Positions 7,150-16,474 are shown, counted from the first letter of the stretch. The stretch is DNA of 46,449 bases from Saprospiraceae bacterium (GCA_020629615.1 JAHDCZ010000013.1:1-46449), one strand, 5' to 3'. Notes: generated by a model not told the origin, from the sequence alone. Translations and numbers: made by a program.

Positions 7150-8988
7150 ATGTGTGGAATTGTAGCCTATATTGGACCTAAACAAGCTTATCCTATTGTT
7201 TTGGAAGGATTAAAGCGTTTAGAATATCGTGGATATGATAGTGCTGGAATCTCTTTGATCAACGGTGGATTAAAAACTATAAAAAAGAAGGGGAAGGTAC
7301 TCGAACTAGAATTAGCTGCAAAAGAAGTAGATATTTCTGGAACGGTTGGGCTTGGACACACAAGATGGGCAACGCACGGAGAGCCAAATGATATGAACGC
7401 TCACCCGCATAATTCGGGAAATGGTAGATTGTCCCTTGTACATAATGGGATCATTGAAAATTATGCTACCCTAAAAAAAGCACTTGAAGAATTAGGTCAC
7501 GAGTTTATTAGCGATACGGATACAGAAGTTTTGGTGCACCTTATAGAAGAATATCAAAAAAGAGATGACCTGCCTCTGGAAGAAGCAGTTAGAAAAGCAT
7601 TGGAAAAAGCGATAGGCGCATACGCAATTGTGGTTGTGGATAAAGATGATCCTTCTAAACTTGTAGGTGCTAGAAAATCAAGCCCTTTGGTTTTAGGGAT
7701 AGGAGATGACGAGTGCTTCCTTGCCTCTGATGCTTCTCCAATAATCAAATACACCAATAAAGTAATTTACTTAAATGATGAAGAAATCGTTACGCTTAAG
7801 CGTAACGGAGAATATAGTATTAAGACGATTGATAATAAAGTCCAAAACCCTGAGATCAAAGAGTTGGATTTAAAGCTCGAAGAACTCGAAAAAGGAGGAT
7901 ACGAGCATTTCATGCTCAAAGAAATCTATCAGCAATCTCAAACTATTTGGGAGAGTATGAGAGGTAGGATTAATGCTAATGACGGATGGGTAGTTGTAGG
8001 TGGAATGTCAGAATATATACCACGGCTAGTTAATGCTAAGAGAATTGTAATAGCGGCTTGTGGTACATCATGGCACGCTGGCTTAATCGCTGAGTACTTA
8101 TTCGAAGAGTTGGCTCGGATTCCGACTGAAGTCGAATATGCCTCAGAATTCCGTTATAGAAATCCGATCATTTACAATGATGATGTCATTGTAGCACTTT
8201 CACAATCAGGTGAGACTGCAGATACTTTAGCTGCTTTGGAAATGGCTAAGAAGAAAGGAGCCTTACTTTATGGTATTGTGAATGTCGTTGGTTCATCTAT
8301 TGCTAGGTTGACACACTGCGGAAGTTATACGCATGCTGGTCCTGAAATTGGAGTAGCTTCAACGAAAGCATTTACCAGCCAATTGGTAGTACTGACTTTA
8401 ATGGCTTTAGATCTTGGTCACAGAAGGGGGACAATTTCTGAAGGATATTTTAGACAATTATTGAGTGCTTTAGAAAGTATTCCTAAAAAAGTTGAAAAAG
8501 TTTTACAACTAAATGATCAAATACGTTTTATAGCTGGCGAAATAAAAAATGCCCAAAATGCGCTCTATCTCGGAAGAGGTTATAATTTTCCAGTTGCATT
8601 GGAAGGAGCATTGAAATTAAAAGAGATTTCTTACATTCATGCTGAAGGATATCCTGCAGCCGAAATGAAACATGGTCCAATCGCACTGATCGATATGTAT
8701 ATGCCAGTTGTGGTTATTGCTACGAATCGAAGTGCTTATGAAAAGATTGTAAGTAATGTGCAGGAGGTCAAAGCGAGAAAAGGAATCGTTATAGCCGTTG
8801 TAACAGAAGGTGATACTGTCATCAAGGAGATGGCAGATTTTATTATTGAAATACCGGAAACAGAAGAACCATTGACTCCATTATTGTCGAGTATTCCTCT
8901 TCAATTGTTGGCATATCATATCGCTGTTATGCGTGGATGTGATGTCGATCAACCAAGAAATTTAGCAAAATCTGTGACCGTAGAATAG
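7150..8988 (+). CDS. glmS: Glutamine-fructose-6-phosphate aminotransferase (isomerizing)
   Basis: GlmS converts fructose-6-phosphate and glutamine to glucosamine-6-phosphate, the first step to UDP-GlcNAc for peptidoglycan and lipid A. The 612-residue length is usual. The protein starts MCGIVAYIG, giving the N-terminal nucleophile Cys after Met removal. The glutaminase domain (1-240) shows LEYRGYDSAG, GHTRWATHGEP and HNGIIENY. Two SIS domains follow: AACGTSWHAG with SQSGETADT in the first and LGRGYNFPVALEGALKLKE in the second. The C-terminus ends DVDQPRNLAKSVTVE, as is typical. No glmS ribozyme is apparent in the 11-bp gap upstream. Its product pathway leads to MurA, encoded two genes downstream. 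Confidence 0.98.
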   Translation: MCGIVAYIGPKQAYPIVLEGLKRLEYRGYDSAGISLINGGLKTIKKKGKVLELELAAKEVDISGTVGLGHTRWATHGEPNDMNAHPHNSGNGRLSLVHNGIIENYATLKKALEELGHEFISDTDTEVLVHLIEEYQKRDDLPLEEAVRKALEKAIGAYAIVVVDKDDPSKLVGARKSSPLVLGIGDDECFLASDASPIIKYTNKVIYLNDEEIVTLKRNGEYSIKTIDNKVQNPEIKELDLKLEELEKGGYEHFMLKEIYQQSQTIWESMRGRINANDGWVVVGGMSEYIPRLVNAKRIVIAACGTSWHAGLIAEYLFEELARIPTEVEYASEFRYRNPIIYNDDVIVALSQSGETADTLAALEMAKKKGALLYGIVNVVGSSIARLTHCGSYTHAGPEIGVASTKAFTSQLVVLTLMALDLGHRRGTISEGYFRQLLSALESIPKKVEKVLQLNDQIRFIAGEIKNAQNALYLGRGYNFPVALEGALKLKEISYIHAEGYPAAEMKHGPIALIDMYMPVVVIATNRSAYEKIVSNVQEVKARKGIVIAVVTEGDTVIKEMADFIIEIPETEEPLTPLLSSIPLQLLAYHIAVMRGCDVDQPRNLAKSVTVE

Positions 8989-8994
8989 AATATT

Positions 8995-9675
8995 ATGGAA
9001 GTAAGTATGGAATCAAATAACATGCAATATAATTCTCTCAGAGAAGATCTTATTATGCCTGAATATGGGAGAAATGTTCAAAAACTGGTAAATCATGCCC
9101 GCACTCTTGAGGACCCAGAATTTCGTCAGAAATTTGTTGAAAGGGTAGTTGAGTTAATGTATCAGATGAATCCTCAAAGCAAAAATGTTCTTGAATACCG
9201 TGAGAAATTATGGAAGCATGTTTTTCATATCGCTCAATATGATTTGGATGTTGTACCGCCAAATGGAGAAATTCCTAAACCTATAGCGGATTATGTACCA
9301 GAGCAAATGGAGTACCCAGAAGAAAATAGAAGATTCAGACATTATGGATTTAATGTCCAAAGAATGATCAAAAAAGCGATGAGCATGGAAAAGGGACCAA
9401 AACAAGATGCTTTTGTTGAGGTTATTGGGTCATTCATGAAGCTTGCTTATAAAAATTGGAACAGCAATCATTATGTAAGTGATGAAAATATTAAAAATGA
9501 TTTGAAGGTTCTTTCCAAGGGAGAATTGAGTCTTGATGATAATGCTTCTTTGGATGGATTGAGTAATTCTGTAAAAAAAGCAAAACCTACAAAACGCCAA
9601 CACACGGGTAGAAATAATAAACGCAGTAGAAGTCATAATAATAATAGGAACAAACGGAATCACAGAAGAAAGTAA
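8995..9675 (+). CDS. DUF4290 family protein with basic tail
   Basis: The 226-residue protein is soluble and has no signal peptide. Residues 10-170 match DUF4290 as I know it: EYGRNVQKLVNHA, VELMYQMNPQSKN, LWKHVFHIAQYDLDV and then FRHYGFNVQRMIKKA. The last 35 residues are very rich in Lys, Arg and Asn (KRQHTGRNNKRSRSHNNN), a disordered basic tail that could bind nucleic acid or ribosomes; this is inference. Several in-frame ATGs lie in the first 20 codons, so the exact start is uncertain. It begins 6 bp after glmS and ends at a strong terminator, making it the last gene of the glmS operon. Confidence 0.85.
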   Translation: MEVSMESNNMQYNSLREDLIMPEYGRNVQKLVNHARTLEDPEFRQKFVERVVELMYQMNPQSKNVLEYREKLWKHVFHIAQYDLDVVPPNGEIPKPIADYVPEQMEYPEENRRFRHYGFNVQRMIKKAMSMEKGPKQDAFVEVIGSFMKLAYKNWNSNHYVSDENIKNDLKVLSKGELSLDDNASLDGLSNSVKKAKPTKRQHTGRNNKRSRSHNNNRNKRNHRRK

Positions 9676-9700
9676 TATTAAAAAAATATTTAATATATTT

Positions 9701-9734
9701 ATGGGTGTAAACGACAAGTTTATACCCATTTTTT
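9701..9734 (+). terminator. Intrinsic terminator after the glmS operon, abutting murA
   Basis: A 12-bp stem (9701-9712 with 9718-9729, one G-U pair) with a 5-nt loop is followed by a T run to 9734. It lies 26 bp after the DUF4290 stop and ends 15 bp before the murA ATG, leaving no room for a separate murA promoter downstream of it. Confidence 0.85.
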
Positions 9735-9749
9735 ATTGAAAAAGTATTT

Positions 9750-11066
9750 ATGTCAAACCAGTTTTTTGAAGTACAAGGGAATGCAAAATTAAGTGGAGAG
9801 ATCACTCCTCAAGGAGCCAAAAATGAAGCATTGCAAATTCTTTGTGCGGTGATGATGACCAAGGAAGAAGTAAGAGTAGACAATGTCCCCAATATTGTCG
9901 ATGTGCGAAGATTAATCGATCTTATTGATGGACTTGGGGTAAAAGTGACAAAACACACAAAGAACAGCTATACCTTTAAAGCTGACGAGGTTGATTTAGA
10001 GTATTTTGCATCAGAGGAATATCAAAACAACGCTAAAAAGATAAGAGGGTCTGTGATGTTGATAGGTCCACTTTTAGCCAGATTTGGTAAAGCATTTTTA
10101 CCGACTCCTGGTGGAGATAAAATAGGAAGAAGAAGAATTGATACTCATTTAGTTGGTTTACAAAAATTAGGAGCTGAATTCAATTTTGATGAAGATAATA
10201 ATCAGTATTCGTTAGAATCAGATCAACTTAAAGGATCGTATATTCTGATGGATGAGATTTCTGTTACTGGAACAGCCAATGTATTGATGGCGGCAGCCCT
10301 CGCTGAAGGTAAAACAGTGATTTACAATGCAGCATGCGAACCATATCTTCAGCAACTAAGTAAGATGCTTATTGCTATGGGAGCAAAGATAGAAGGTGTT
10401 GGCTCCAACATGCTAACTGTTCATGGAGTGGAATCACTGGGTGGCACAACTCATCGGGTATTACCTGATATGATCGAAATTGGAAGTTTTATCGGTCTAG
10501 CCGCAATGACTCAATCCTCCATACGGATAAAAGATGTTCGTTTAGATCAACTGGGAGTGATCCCTTCGGTATTTTCAAAATTAGGCATCAAATTGCGATT
10601 TGAAAATGATGATATCATCGTTGAAGAGCAAGACAAATACGAGATACAAAATTTTATTGATGGCTCCATATTGACGATTTATGATTCTCCATGGCCGGGC
10701 TTTACACCGGATTTAATGAGTATCGTTTTGGTCGTCGCGACTCAAGCAGTGGGTAGTGTTTTAATTCATCAAAAAATGTTTGAGAGTCGCTTATTTTTTG
10801 TAGATAAATTGATTGATATGGGAGCGCAGATTATATTATGTGATCCGCATCGCGCCACCGTTATCGGACTGGAGCGTAAACATCAATTAAAAGGGATAAC
10901 AATGAGTTCGCCTGATATACGAGCAGGTGTGGCATTGTTAATTGCTGCTCTTTCAGCAAAGACTCCAAGTATCATTCATAACATTAATCAAATAGATCGA
11001 GGTTATGAAAATATTGATGTTCGTTTAAATGCGCTTGGCGCGAATATCATACGTCGAGACATCTAA
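9750..11066 (+). CDS. murA: UDP-N-acetylglucosamine 1-carboxyvinyltransferase, Asp in place of catalytic Cys
   Basis: MurA transfers enolpyruvate from PEP to UDP-GlcNAc, the first committed step of peptidoglycan synthesis in the cytoplasm. The 438-residue length is normal. The PEP/UDP-GlcNAc site GAKNEALQ (Lys24, Asn25) is present, as are PGGDKIGRRRIDTH in the mobile loop and DIRAGVALLIAAL near the C-terminus. The loop residue equivalent to E. coli Cys115, which fosfomycin alkylates, is Asp123 (codon 10116-10118). Cys-to-Asp enzymes from Mycobacterium, Chlamydia and Borrelia are active and fosfomycin-resistant, so the same is expected here. The gene directly follows a terminator hairpin and converges on the polyprenyl synthase gene. 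Confidence 0.97.
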   Translation: MSNQFFEVQGNAKLSGEITPQGAKNEALQILCAVMMTKEEVRVDNVPNIVDVRRLIDLIDGLGVKVTKHTKNSYTFKADEVDLEYFASEEYQNNAKKIRGSVMLIGPLLARFGKAFLPTPGGDKIGRRRIDTHLVGLQKLGAEFNFDEDNNQYSLESDQLKGSYILMDEISVTGTANVLMAAALAEGKTVIYNAACEPYLQQLSKMLIAMGAKIEGVGSNMLTVHGVESLGGTTHRVLPDMIEIGSFIGLAAMTQSSIRIKDVRLDQLGVIPSVFSKLGIKLRFENDDIIVEEQDKYEIQNFIDGSILTIYDSPWPGFTPDLMSIVLVVATQAVGSVLIHQKMFESRLFFVDKLIDMGAQIILCDPHRATVIGLERKHQLKGITMSSPDIRAGVALLIAALSAKTPSIIHNINQIDRGYENIDVRLNALGANIIRRDI

Positions 11067-11086
11067 GACAATTGAGATTTGAAACC

Positions 11087-12058
11087 TTATTTGTTTCTAT
11101 GAATCACAAATTCAACAAGCTTTTTGAGAGCATCTTTAGCTTCTGAAGAAGGCAGCTGATCTAATATTTCGACGGCTTCATTTTTATATTGCTGCATAAT
11201 TTTTTGGGTGTATTCCAATCCTCCTGAAACCTTTACGTAATCGATAATCTCTCGTACTTTTGTTTCGTTTTGACTATCGTTTTTAATATAGTTTATAAAT
11301 CTTTTTTTGTCAGATCGACTGGCTTGATTTAAGGCATAAATGAGAGGGAGCGTCATCTTTTTTTCTTTAATATCAATCCCTAATGGTTTGCCAATATCTT
11401 TATCACCGTAATCAAAAAGGTCGTCCTTGATTTGAAATGCAACCCCAATCTTTTCGCCAAATAATCGCATTTTTTCAATCAGTGACTCATCCGTACTTAC
11501 AGACGCGGCGCCAGCGCTACACGATGCAGCAATTAAAGATGCAGTCTTTTGAGTTATGATTTTGAAATATATTTCTTCTTCAATATCAAGACGTCTTGCC
11601 TTTTCGATTTGAAGCAATTCTCCCTCACTCATTGATTCCACAGCCTCAGATACAATTTCTAGTAAACGGTATTTTTTATTCTTTAAGGCTAGTAGAAGTC
11701 CTTTGGATAACAAATAATCACCTACTAATACCGCAATTTTATTTTTCCATAAGGCATTGATAGAGAAAAATCCTCTTCTTTTCTCGGCATCATCAACGAC
11801 ATCATCATGGACCAATGTTGCTGTGTGCAACAACTCAACAAGAGAGGCCGCAACATAGGACGATTCATTAATTTCACCACAAATTTTTGCGCTTAAAAAC
11901 ACAAACATTGGGCGCACTTGCTTTCCTTTTCGTTGTACAATGTAATAGGTGATTTTATCTAACAGAGCAACATGACTTTTCATCGAATCCTTAAAATGAT
12001 GCTCAAATTTTTTGAGTTCATCATTAATAGGTTGTTTAATTTCTTTGAGTGAAGACAT
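11087..12058 (-). CDS. All-trans polyprenyl diphosphate synthase
   Basis: The enzyme condenses isopentenyl diphosphate onto an allylic primer to make the long prenyl chain of menaquinone (role inferred from family). Both Asp-rich motifs are present: LVHDDVVDDAEKRRG (first DDxxD) and FQIKDDLFDYGD (second). KGKQVRPMFVFLSA near residue 50 matches the conserved GKRxRP region, and KEKKMTLPLIYALNQ the C-terminal region. I start at the ATG at 12058 (323 residues), which gives the usual length and an MSSLKEIKQPI N-terminus; an ATG at 12127 would add 23 non-conserved residues. Small residues before the first motif set chain length and cannot be called precisely here. It is divergent from the DUF6427 gene. 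Confidence 0.93.
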   Translation of the reverse strand: MSSLKEIKQPINDELKKFEHHFKDSMKSHVALLDKITYYIVQRKGKQVRPMFVFLSAKICGEINESSYVAASLVELLHTATLVHDDVVDDAEKRRGFFSINALWKNKIAVLVGDYLLSKGLLLALKNKKYRLLEIVSEAVESMSEGELLQIEKARRLDIEEEIYFKIITQKTASLIAASCSAGAASVSTDESLIEKMRLFGEKIGVAFQIKDDLFDYGDKDIGKPLGIDIKEKKMTLPLIYALNQASRSDKKRFINYIKNDSQNETKVREIIDYVKVSGGLEYTQKIMQQYKNEAVEILDQLPSSEAKDALKKLVEFVIHRNK

Positions 12059-12245
12059 TGGTGGGTAGTTATTCAACAAGTAGTGATGTTCAAAAAAAAA
12101 AGAAATCTCCGGTGCTTTAAGGTTCATTTTTTATAATTCGCGTACAAACTACCAACATTTGTAGGACAATTCTTATTTATTATACAAAATTCGTTTAATT
12201 CTGTTCATTCCAATAACTTTACAAAGAAGAAAACGTCCTTATACA

Positions 12246-13229
12246 GTGATAGAATTATTCAGAAAAAATCTGTTTATCAATAGTGTTCTGTTACTACCGT
12301 ATACCTTTTTAATACGTTTAAAATCTTTGATCGAGCCAAAGGCTTATACGCTTTCCGCGAATGATGGTATATTGAACGAATTTATATTTTCTTGGATATC
12401 ATCACCGTTACTACAAAATATTCTTGCTTGTGTTTTAATCTTTCTCCAAGGAGCTCTGTTGAATAGAATTTTTATAAAGAATAGAATTTCCCACGAAAGC
12501 ACTTTACTGCCCGGGATGTTTTATATTTTATTTGTATCGATTCTGCCTCAATTTTTAGGCTTAAATCCTGTCATAATAGGAAATACATTTTTGCTGTTTG
12601 CCATGTCTGAAATGCTTAAAACCTACAAAAAACCAAGAGCTGCAGGTCAGATTTTTAATACTGGCTTTTTTATTTCAGTAGGGAGCTTGTTTTATTTCTC
12701 TTACCTAGCATTTGTTGTTTTCGGGATAATCGGGATAATGAGTTTAAGATCTTTTAAAGTCGCCGAACGATTACAACTTATTTGTGGTGCTATAACACCA
12801 TTGTTTCTTATGGGTTCCTGGATGTATTTTCGTGAGGCATTACCAAAATTTTATCCAGACTATTTCACTTTTAACATTGGGGTCTTTAATCAATTAAGCT
12901 CAGATCAATATACCTGGATAACCATCGGTATTTTTGTACTAATAATAGTATTAATCGTTTTTGGATACAATGGATTCACAATGAAAAAGAGTATTCAAGT
13001 ACAGAAGAAAATTGATGTGATGTACTGGATTATTCTTGTCTCTATCTTAAGTCCATTTTTGGTTAATAAACTAAGCGAAGCACATTTTATAGTTGTACTT
13101 GCTCCAATCGCTGGTTTATTTGCCCTTTTATTCCTAAGAATTCGCAATAAGATTACTATGGAAATGATTCATTTATTGATGCTTGGAGCTGTGTTTTTTA
13201 TGCACTTTTATCTGTTTCCAGCTGGATGA
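12246..13229 (+). CDS. DUF6427 family integral membrane protein
   Basis: The 327-residue protein starts at a GTG and has about nine to ten transmembrane segments. The N-terminal IELFRKNLFINSVLLLPYTF, the HESTLLPGMFYILFVSILP segment and the short C-terminus after FFMHFYLFPAG fit the Bacteroidota family DUF6427. No catalytic motif is visible; a role in the envelope or lipid metabolism is conceivable but not shown. The divergent intergenic region with the polyprenyl synthase gene is about 190 bp and contains TAACTTTA at 12214-12221, close to the -7 consensus. A 145-bp gap separates it from the DsbD-alpha gene. Confidence 0.75.
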   Translation: MIELFRKNLFINSVLLLPYTFLIRLKSLIEPKAYTLSANDGILNEFIFSWISSPLLQNILACVLIFLQGALLNRIFIKNRISHESTLLPGMFYILFVSILPQFLGLNPVIIGNTFLLFAMSEMLKTYKKPRAAGQIFNTGFFISVGSLFYFSYLAFVVFGIIGIMSLRSFKVAERLQLICGAITPLFLMGSWMYFREALPKFYPDYFTFNIGVFNQLSSDQYTWITIGIFVLIIVLIVFGYNGFTMKKSIQVQKKIDVMYWIILVSILSPFLVNKLSEAHFIVVLAPIAGLFALLFLRIRNKITMEMIHLLMLGAVFFMHFYLFPAG

Positions 13230-13374
13230 TATTTTAATTTTAGATTTCTTTAAGGAAGCGGTTAAACAAATATTAAGTGATTATAGAAAATTGTCATATC
13301 CCTTACTAATAAAGTATCTTTACAAATACGGTTTTTTGCTAGGCTTTGCTATACTTGTAAATAGATTCCATTAT

Positions 13375-13824
13375 ATGAAACAGATCTTCTTTCTCCTCAG
13401 TTGTTTTTTTCTTTGTTTTTCGGTTTCAGCACAAATGGATCCTGTTTCATGGTCGTATAGCTATGAACAGAATGAAGACGGAAAACAGAGTGTCATACTT
13501 ACTGCTGAAATGGAAGATGGTTGGGTCATTTACGCACAGAATACTCCAGAAGGAGGACCTAAAGCAACTATCTTTAGTTTCGATAAACAAGAAGGTGTTG
13601 AATGGATTGGAGGCGTGATTCCCCAGAGCGAAATGATCAAAAAATTTAGTCCATTATTTGAAATAGAAGTTTTTAAATACCAGGATAATGCTCAATTTAT
13701 ACAATCATTGAAAGCGAATGATTCTGTTAAAAGTATTTCGGGCAGCGTCTATTTTATGACTTGCAACGGGCAACAATGCTTAGCTCCTAAAGAGATAGTA
13801 TTTGAAGTGCCATTGAACAATTAA
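13375..13824 (+). CDS. Stand-alone secreted DsbD N-terminal (alpha) domain protein
   Basis: I take the ATG at 13375 (149 residues) because it opens into a signal peptide, MKQIFFLLSCFFLCFSVSAQ; the frame extends upstream without another plausible start. The mature protein is one DsbD-alpha-like (DsbC/DsbD N-terminal) immunoglobulin-type domain: MDPVSWSYSY, EMEDGWVIYAQNTPEGGPK and FMTCNGQQCLAPKE, which keeps the redox-active pair in Cys-x4-Cys form. In DsbD this domain passes electrons from the membrane channel to periplasmic partners. Here it is a free periplasmic protein encoded 9 bp before the full DsbD gene, so it probably works as a shuttle for it. This function is inferred from context. 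Confidence 0.85.
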   Translation: MKQIFFLLSCFFLCFSVSAQMDPVSWSYSYEQNEDGKQSVILTAEMEDGWVIYAQNTPEGGPKATIFSFDKQEGVEWIGGVIPQSEMIKKFSPLFEIEVFKYQDNAQFIQSLKANDSVKSISGSVYFMTCNGQQCLAPKEIVFEVPLNN

Positions 13825-13833
13825 ACTTACATA

Positions 13834-16443
13834 ATGCTGATTTCTAAAAAATTATTCAACTTACTTACATTACTTTTAGTTTTTACCACAATAGCATATA
13901 GTCAGATCTTAGATCCTGTGGATTGGAGTTTTGAATCCGAAAAAACTGGTGACAATGAATATGTATTAAAGTTCATCGCGGATATTGATGATGGCTGGAC
14001 AGTGTATTCTCAATTTACGGATGACGCCGGTCCAGTACCCACAACCATTGAATTTGATGATCCTTCATTGTTTGAAAAAATTGGAGAATCAACGGAGTCT
14101 GGAAAGAAAAAAGAAGGTTTTGATAAAATCTTTCAAATGGATGTTATCAAATTTTTGTCAGACAAACCTTTTGAGATTTCTCAAAAGATAAGAGTTAAAG
14201 ATCTGGCAAAACCTATTACTGGATATTTAACGTATATGACCTGTGACAAAACTAAATGCCTTCCTCCTACCGATGAAGAGTTTAGTTTTTCATTCGCGTC
14301 AAGCGCCAAAAAGCAAAGCCCTGATTCTGCTCCTGATGGGACAACTCAAATTGATCAGACGATTGAAGTTGATCAACAACAAGTTTCAACTAAAGCCAAT
14401 ACGAGTACAAAAGTAGTCGAAGAAAAAGTTGAAAAGGCTGTAGAACAAGAACCAAAGATTAACATAACACAGAAATCATCTGGTTTAAACTTAAATGTAA
14501 GTGGTATTTCAGAAGAAGATAATTCCAAAGAGGAGAGCAAGATCCTTACACCGGTAAAATGGAGTTTTAATATTGAAGATCTAGGCAACGAAGAGTATAA
14601 CTTGGTTTATACCGCTTCCATAGATGAAAACTGGAATGTGTATTCTCAGAAGAGTGAAGAAGGTGGTCCCGTACCAACTTCCTTTGAATATGAATCCATC
14701 GATGGAGCGGAGCTAATCGGAGAAGCCGCGGAGTCAGGGTATAAAAAAGAAGGACCAGATCCTTTGTTTGATAATGTCAACGTCATTAAATATACATGGA
14801 AAGAGGATTTTGTAGTCAAACAAAAGGTAAAAGTATCAGATGCATCTAAGCCAATTAAAGGGTATTTGACATACATGACTTGTGATGATACGAGATGCCT
14901 TAATCCTACAGATATTGATTTTCTGTTTGATATTAAGAATAATATCGCCAAAGAATCTGTGCTCTCTGATGCACTAGCCAATGAGAGTACTAATTCAGAT
15001 AGCCGCTGGCCCGTCATGGGTGAACCAGCTTCTGATTGTATAGAAAGCATTGATACCTCAAGCTTGTTTTGGACTTTTATTCAAGGACTTGGTTTTGGTT
15101 TACTTGCTTTGCTGACTCCCTGTGTTTTTCCAATGATTCCGTTGACCGTAAGTTTCTTCACTAAGAAAAGTACTGGCGAAGGTCAAAAGAAAAGAAGTGG
15201 TACTTTTGATGCTATCCTGTATGGTGTTTGCATTTTCTTGATTTATCTATTAGTGAGTGTTCCTTTCTGGATCGCCAATATACCTACAGATACCTTGAAT
15301 GTAATTGCCACATCGGTGGTTCTAAATCTGATATTCTTTGCCATATTTTTATTCTTTGCCTTTTCGTTTTTTGGTTATTACGAATTAACATTACCAAGCA
15401 ATTGGGGAAATAAAACGGATAGCTTATCTGGCGCTGGTGGTATTATAGGAATCTTTTTTATGGCATTGACCTTAGTGATTGTTTCGTTCTCTTGTACAGG
15501 TCCACTTTTAGGAGTTGTACTTGCACAGACGATATCGGGAGGTAATGCGGCTTTGACCTCAGCCTTGGCTGGATTTGGTTTGGCGCTCGGATTGCCATTT
15601 GCTTTGTTTGCGTTGTTTCCTTCGATGTTAGAGAAAATGCCGAAGTCAGGTGGATGGTTGAATACCGTGAAAGTGGTTTTGGGTTTTATTGAATTAGGCC
15701 TTGCATTAAAGTTTCTTTCTAATGCTGATTTGGTTTCTCAATGGGGATTCCTCAAAAGAGAGGTGTTCTTAGGTATCTGGATTATCTTGGCTATCCTCAT
15801 GGTGCTGTATCTTTTGGGTATCATCCGCTTTCCACATGATGGTCCTAAGAAGGCTATGTCCAAAGGTCGATTGGCGATGATTTTCTTGTTTAGTGCTTTT
15901 GCAGGGTATTTAATTCCAGGTCTTTTTGGAAAGAATTTGACACTCTTAAGTGGATTCCCTCCTCCAATGCACTACAGTTATTTCCATCATGAAGATGATA
16001 AATTATCCAAGCTCAATATTTTTAAAGATTACGATGAAGGTATGGCTTTCGCCAAAAAAGAAGGTAAGCCAGTAATGCTTGATTTTACAGGATGGGCATG
16101 TGTGAATTGTCGTAAAATGGAAGAAAATGTTTGGGTGCAAGATGAGATTTATAATAAACTAGATACTTCGTTTGTGATCATCTCACTCTATGTAGATGAA
16201 AAAACCAAGCTATCGAAAGAAGAACAATATGTTTCTCCAGTTTCTAATAAAAAGATACGTACGGTCGGTAATTTATGGAGTGATTTTGAGGTAACAAGTT
16301 TTGTAAATAATTCTCAACCGCTCTATGTTTTGATGACCGCAGAGGAAGAACTGTTGAATGTCCCAGTACCGTACACTCCAGATGTGAAGGACTACAGCTA
16401 CTTCTTAGATTGTGGTTTGAAAGCATTTGAAGAGTTAAAGTAA
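13834..16443 (+). CDS. dsbD: Thiol:disulfide interchange protein DsbD with two N-terminal alpha domains
   Basis: DsbD moves electrons from cytoplasmic thioredoxin across the inner membrane to periplasmic proteins. Order in this 869-residue protein: signal peptide (1-23); first DsbD-alpha domain (24-160) with Cys137 and Cys142; a Gln/Lys/Glu/Ser-rich linker (160-240); second alpha domain (240-375) with Cys350 and Cys355; CcdA-like channel of about eight helices (410-700) with Cys430 in LTPCVFPMIP and Cys554 in SFSCTGPLLG; a C-terminal thioredoxin domain with Cys756-Val-Asn-Cys759. All three redox pairs of the pathway are present. Typical DsbD has one alpha domain and about 570-700 residues, so the second is a duplication; with the gene upstream there are three. 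A terminator follows. Confidence 0.95.
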   Translation: MLISKKLFNLLTLLLVFTTIAYSQILDPVDWSFESEKTGDNEYVLKFIADIDDGWTVYSQFTDDAGPVPTTIEFDDPSLFEKIGESTESGKKKEGFDKIFQMDVIKFLSDKPFEISQKIRVKDLAKPITGYLTYMTCDKTKCLPPTDEEFSFSFASSAKKQSPDSAPDGTTQIDQTIEVDQQQVSTKANTSTKVVEEKVEKAVEQEPKINITQKSSGLNLNVSGISEEDNSKEESKILTPVKWSFNIEDLGNEEYNLVYTASIDENWNVYSQKSEEGGPVPTSFEYESIDGAELIGEAAESGYKKEGPDPLFDNVNVIKYTWKEDFVVKQKVKVSDASKPIKGYLTYMTCDDTRCLNPTDIDFLFDIKNNIAKESVLSDALANESTNSDSRWPVMGEPASDCIESIDTSSLFWTFIQGLGFGLLALLTPCVFPMIPLTVSFFTKKSTGEGQKKRSGTFDAILYGVCIFLIYLLVSVPFWIANIPTDTLNVIATSVVLNLIFFAIFLFFAFSFFGYYELTLPSNWGNKTDSLSGAGGIIGIFFMALTLVIVSFSCTGPLLGVVLAQTISGGNAALTSALAGFGLALGLPFALFALFPSMLEKMPKSGGWLNTVKVVLGFIELGLALKFLSNADLVSQWGFLKREVFLGIWIILAILMVLYLLGIIRFPHDGPKKAMSKGRLAMIFLFSAFAGYLIPGLFGKNLTLLSGFPPPMHYSYFHHEDDKLSKLNIFKDYDEGMAFAKKEGKPVMLDFTGWACVNCRKMEENVWVQDEIYNKLDTSFVIISLYVDEKTKLSKEEQYVSPVSNKKIRTVGNLWSDFEVTSFVNNSQPLYVLMTAEEELLNVPVPYTPDVKDYSYFLDCGLKAFEELK

Positions 16444-16474
16444 CATTCGCGTCAAGCGAAAACAGAAGTACAAT

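Noticed and set aside
14646-15050. Open frame of 134 codons antisense to dsbD
   Set aside because: It lies within the duplicated alpha-domain coding region, lacks any recognisable domain, and reflects codon bias of the real gene.
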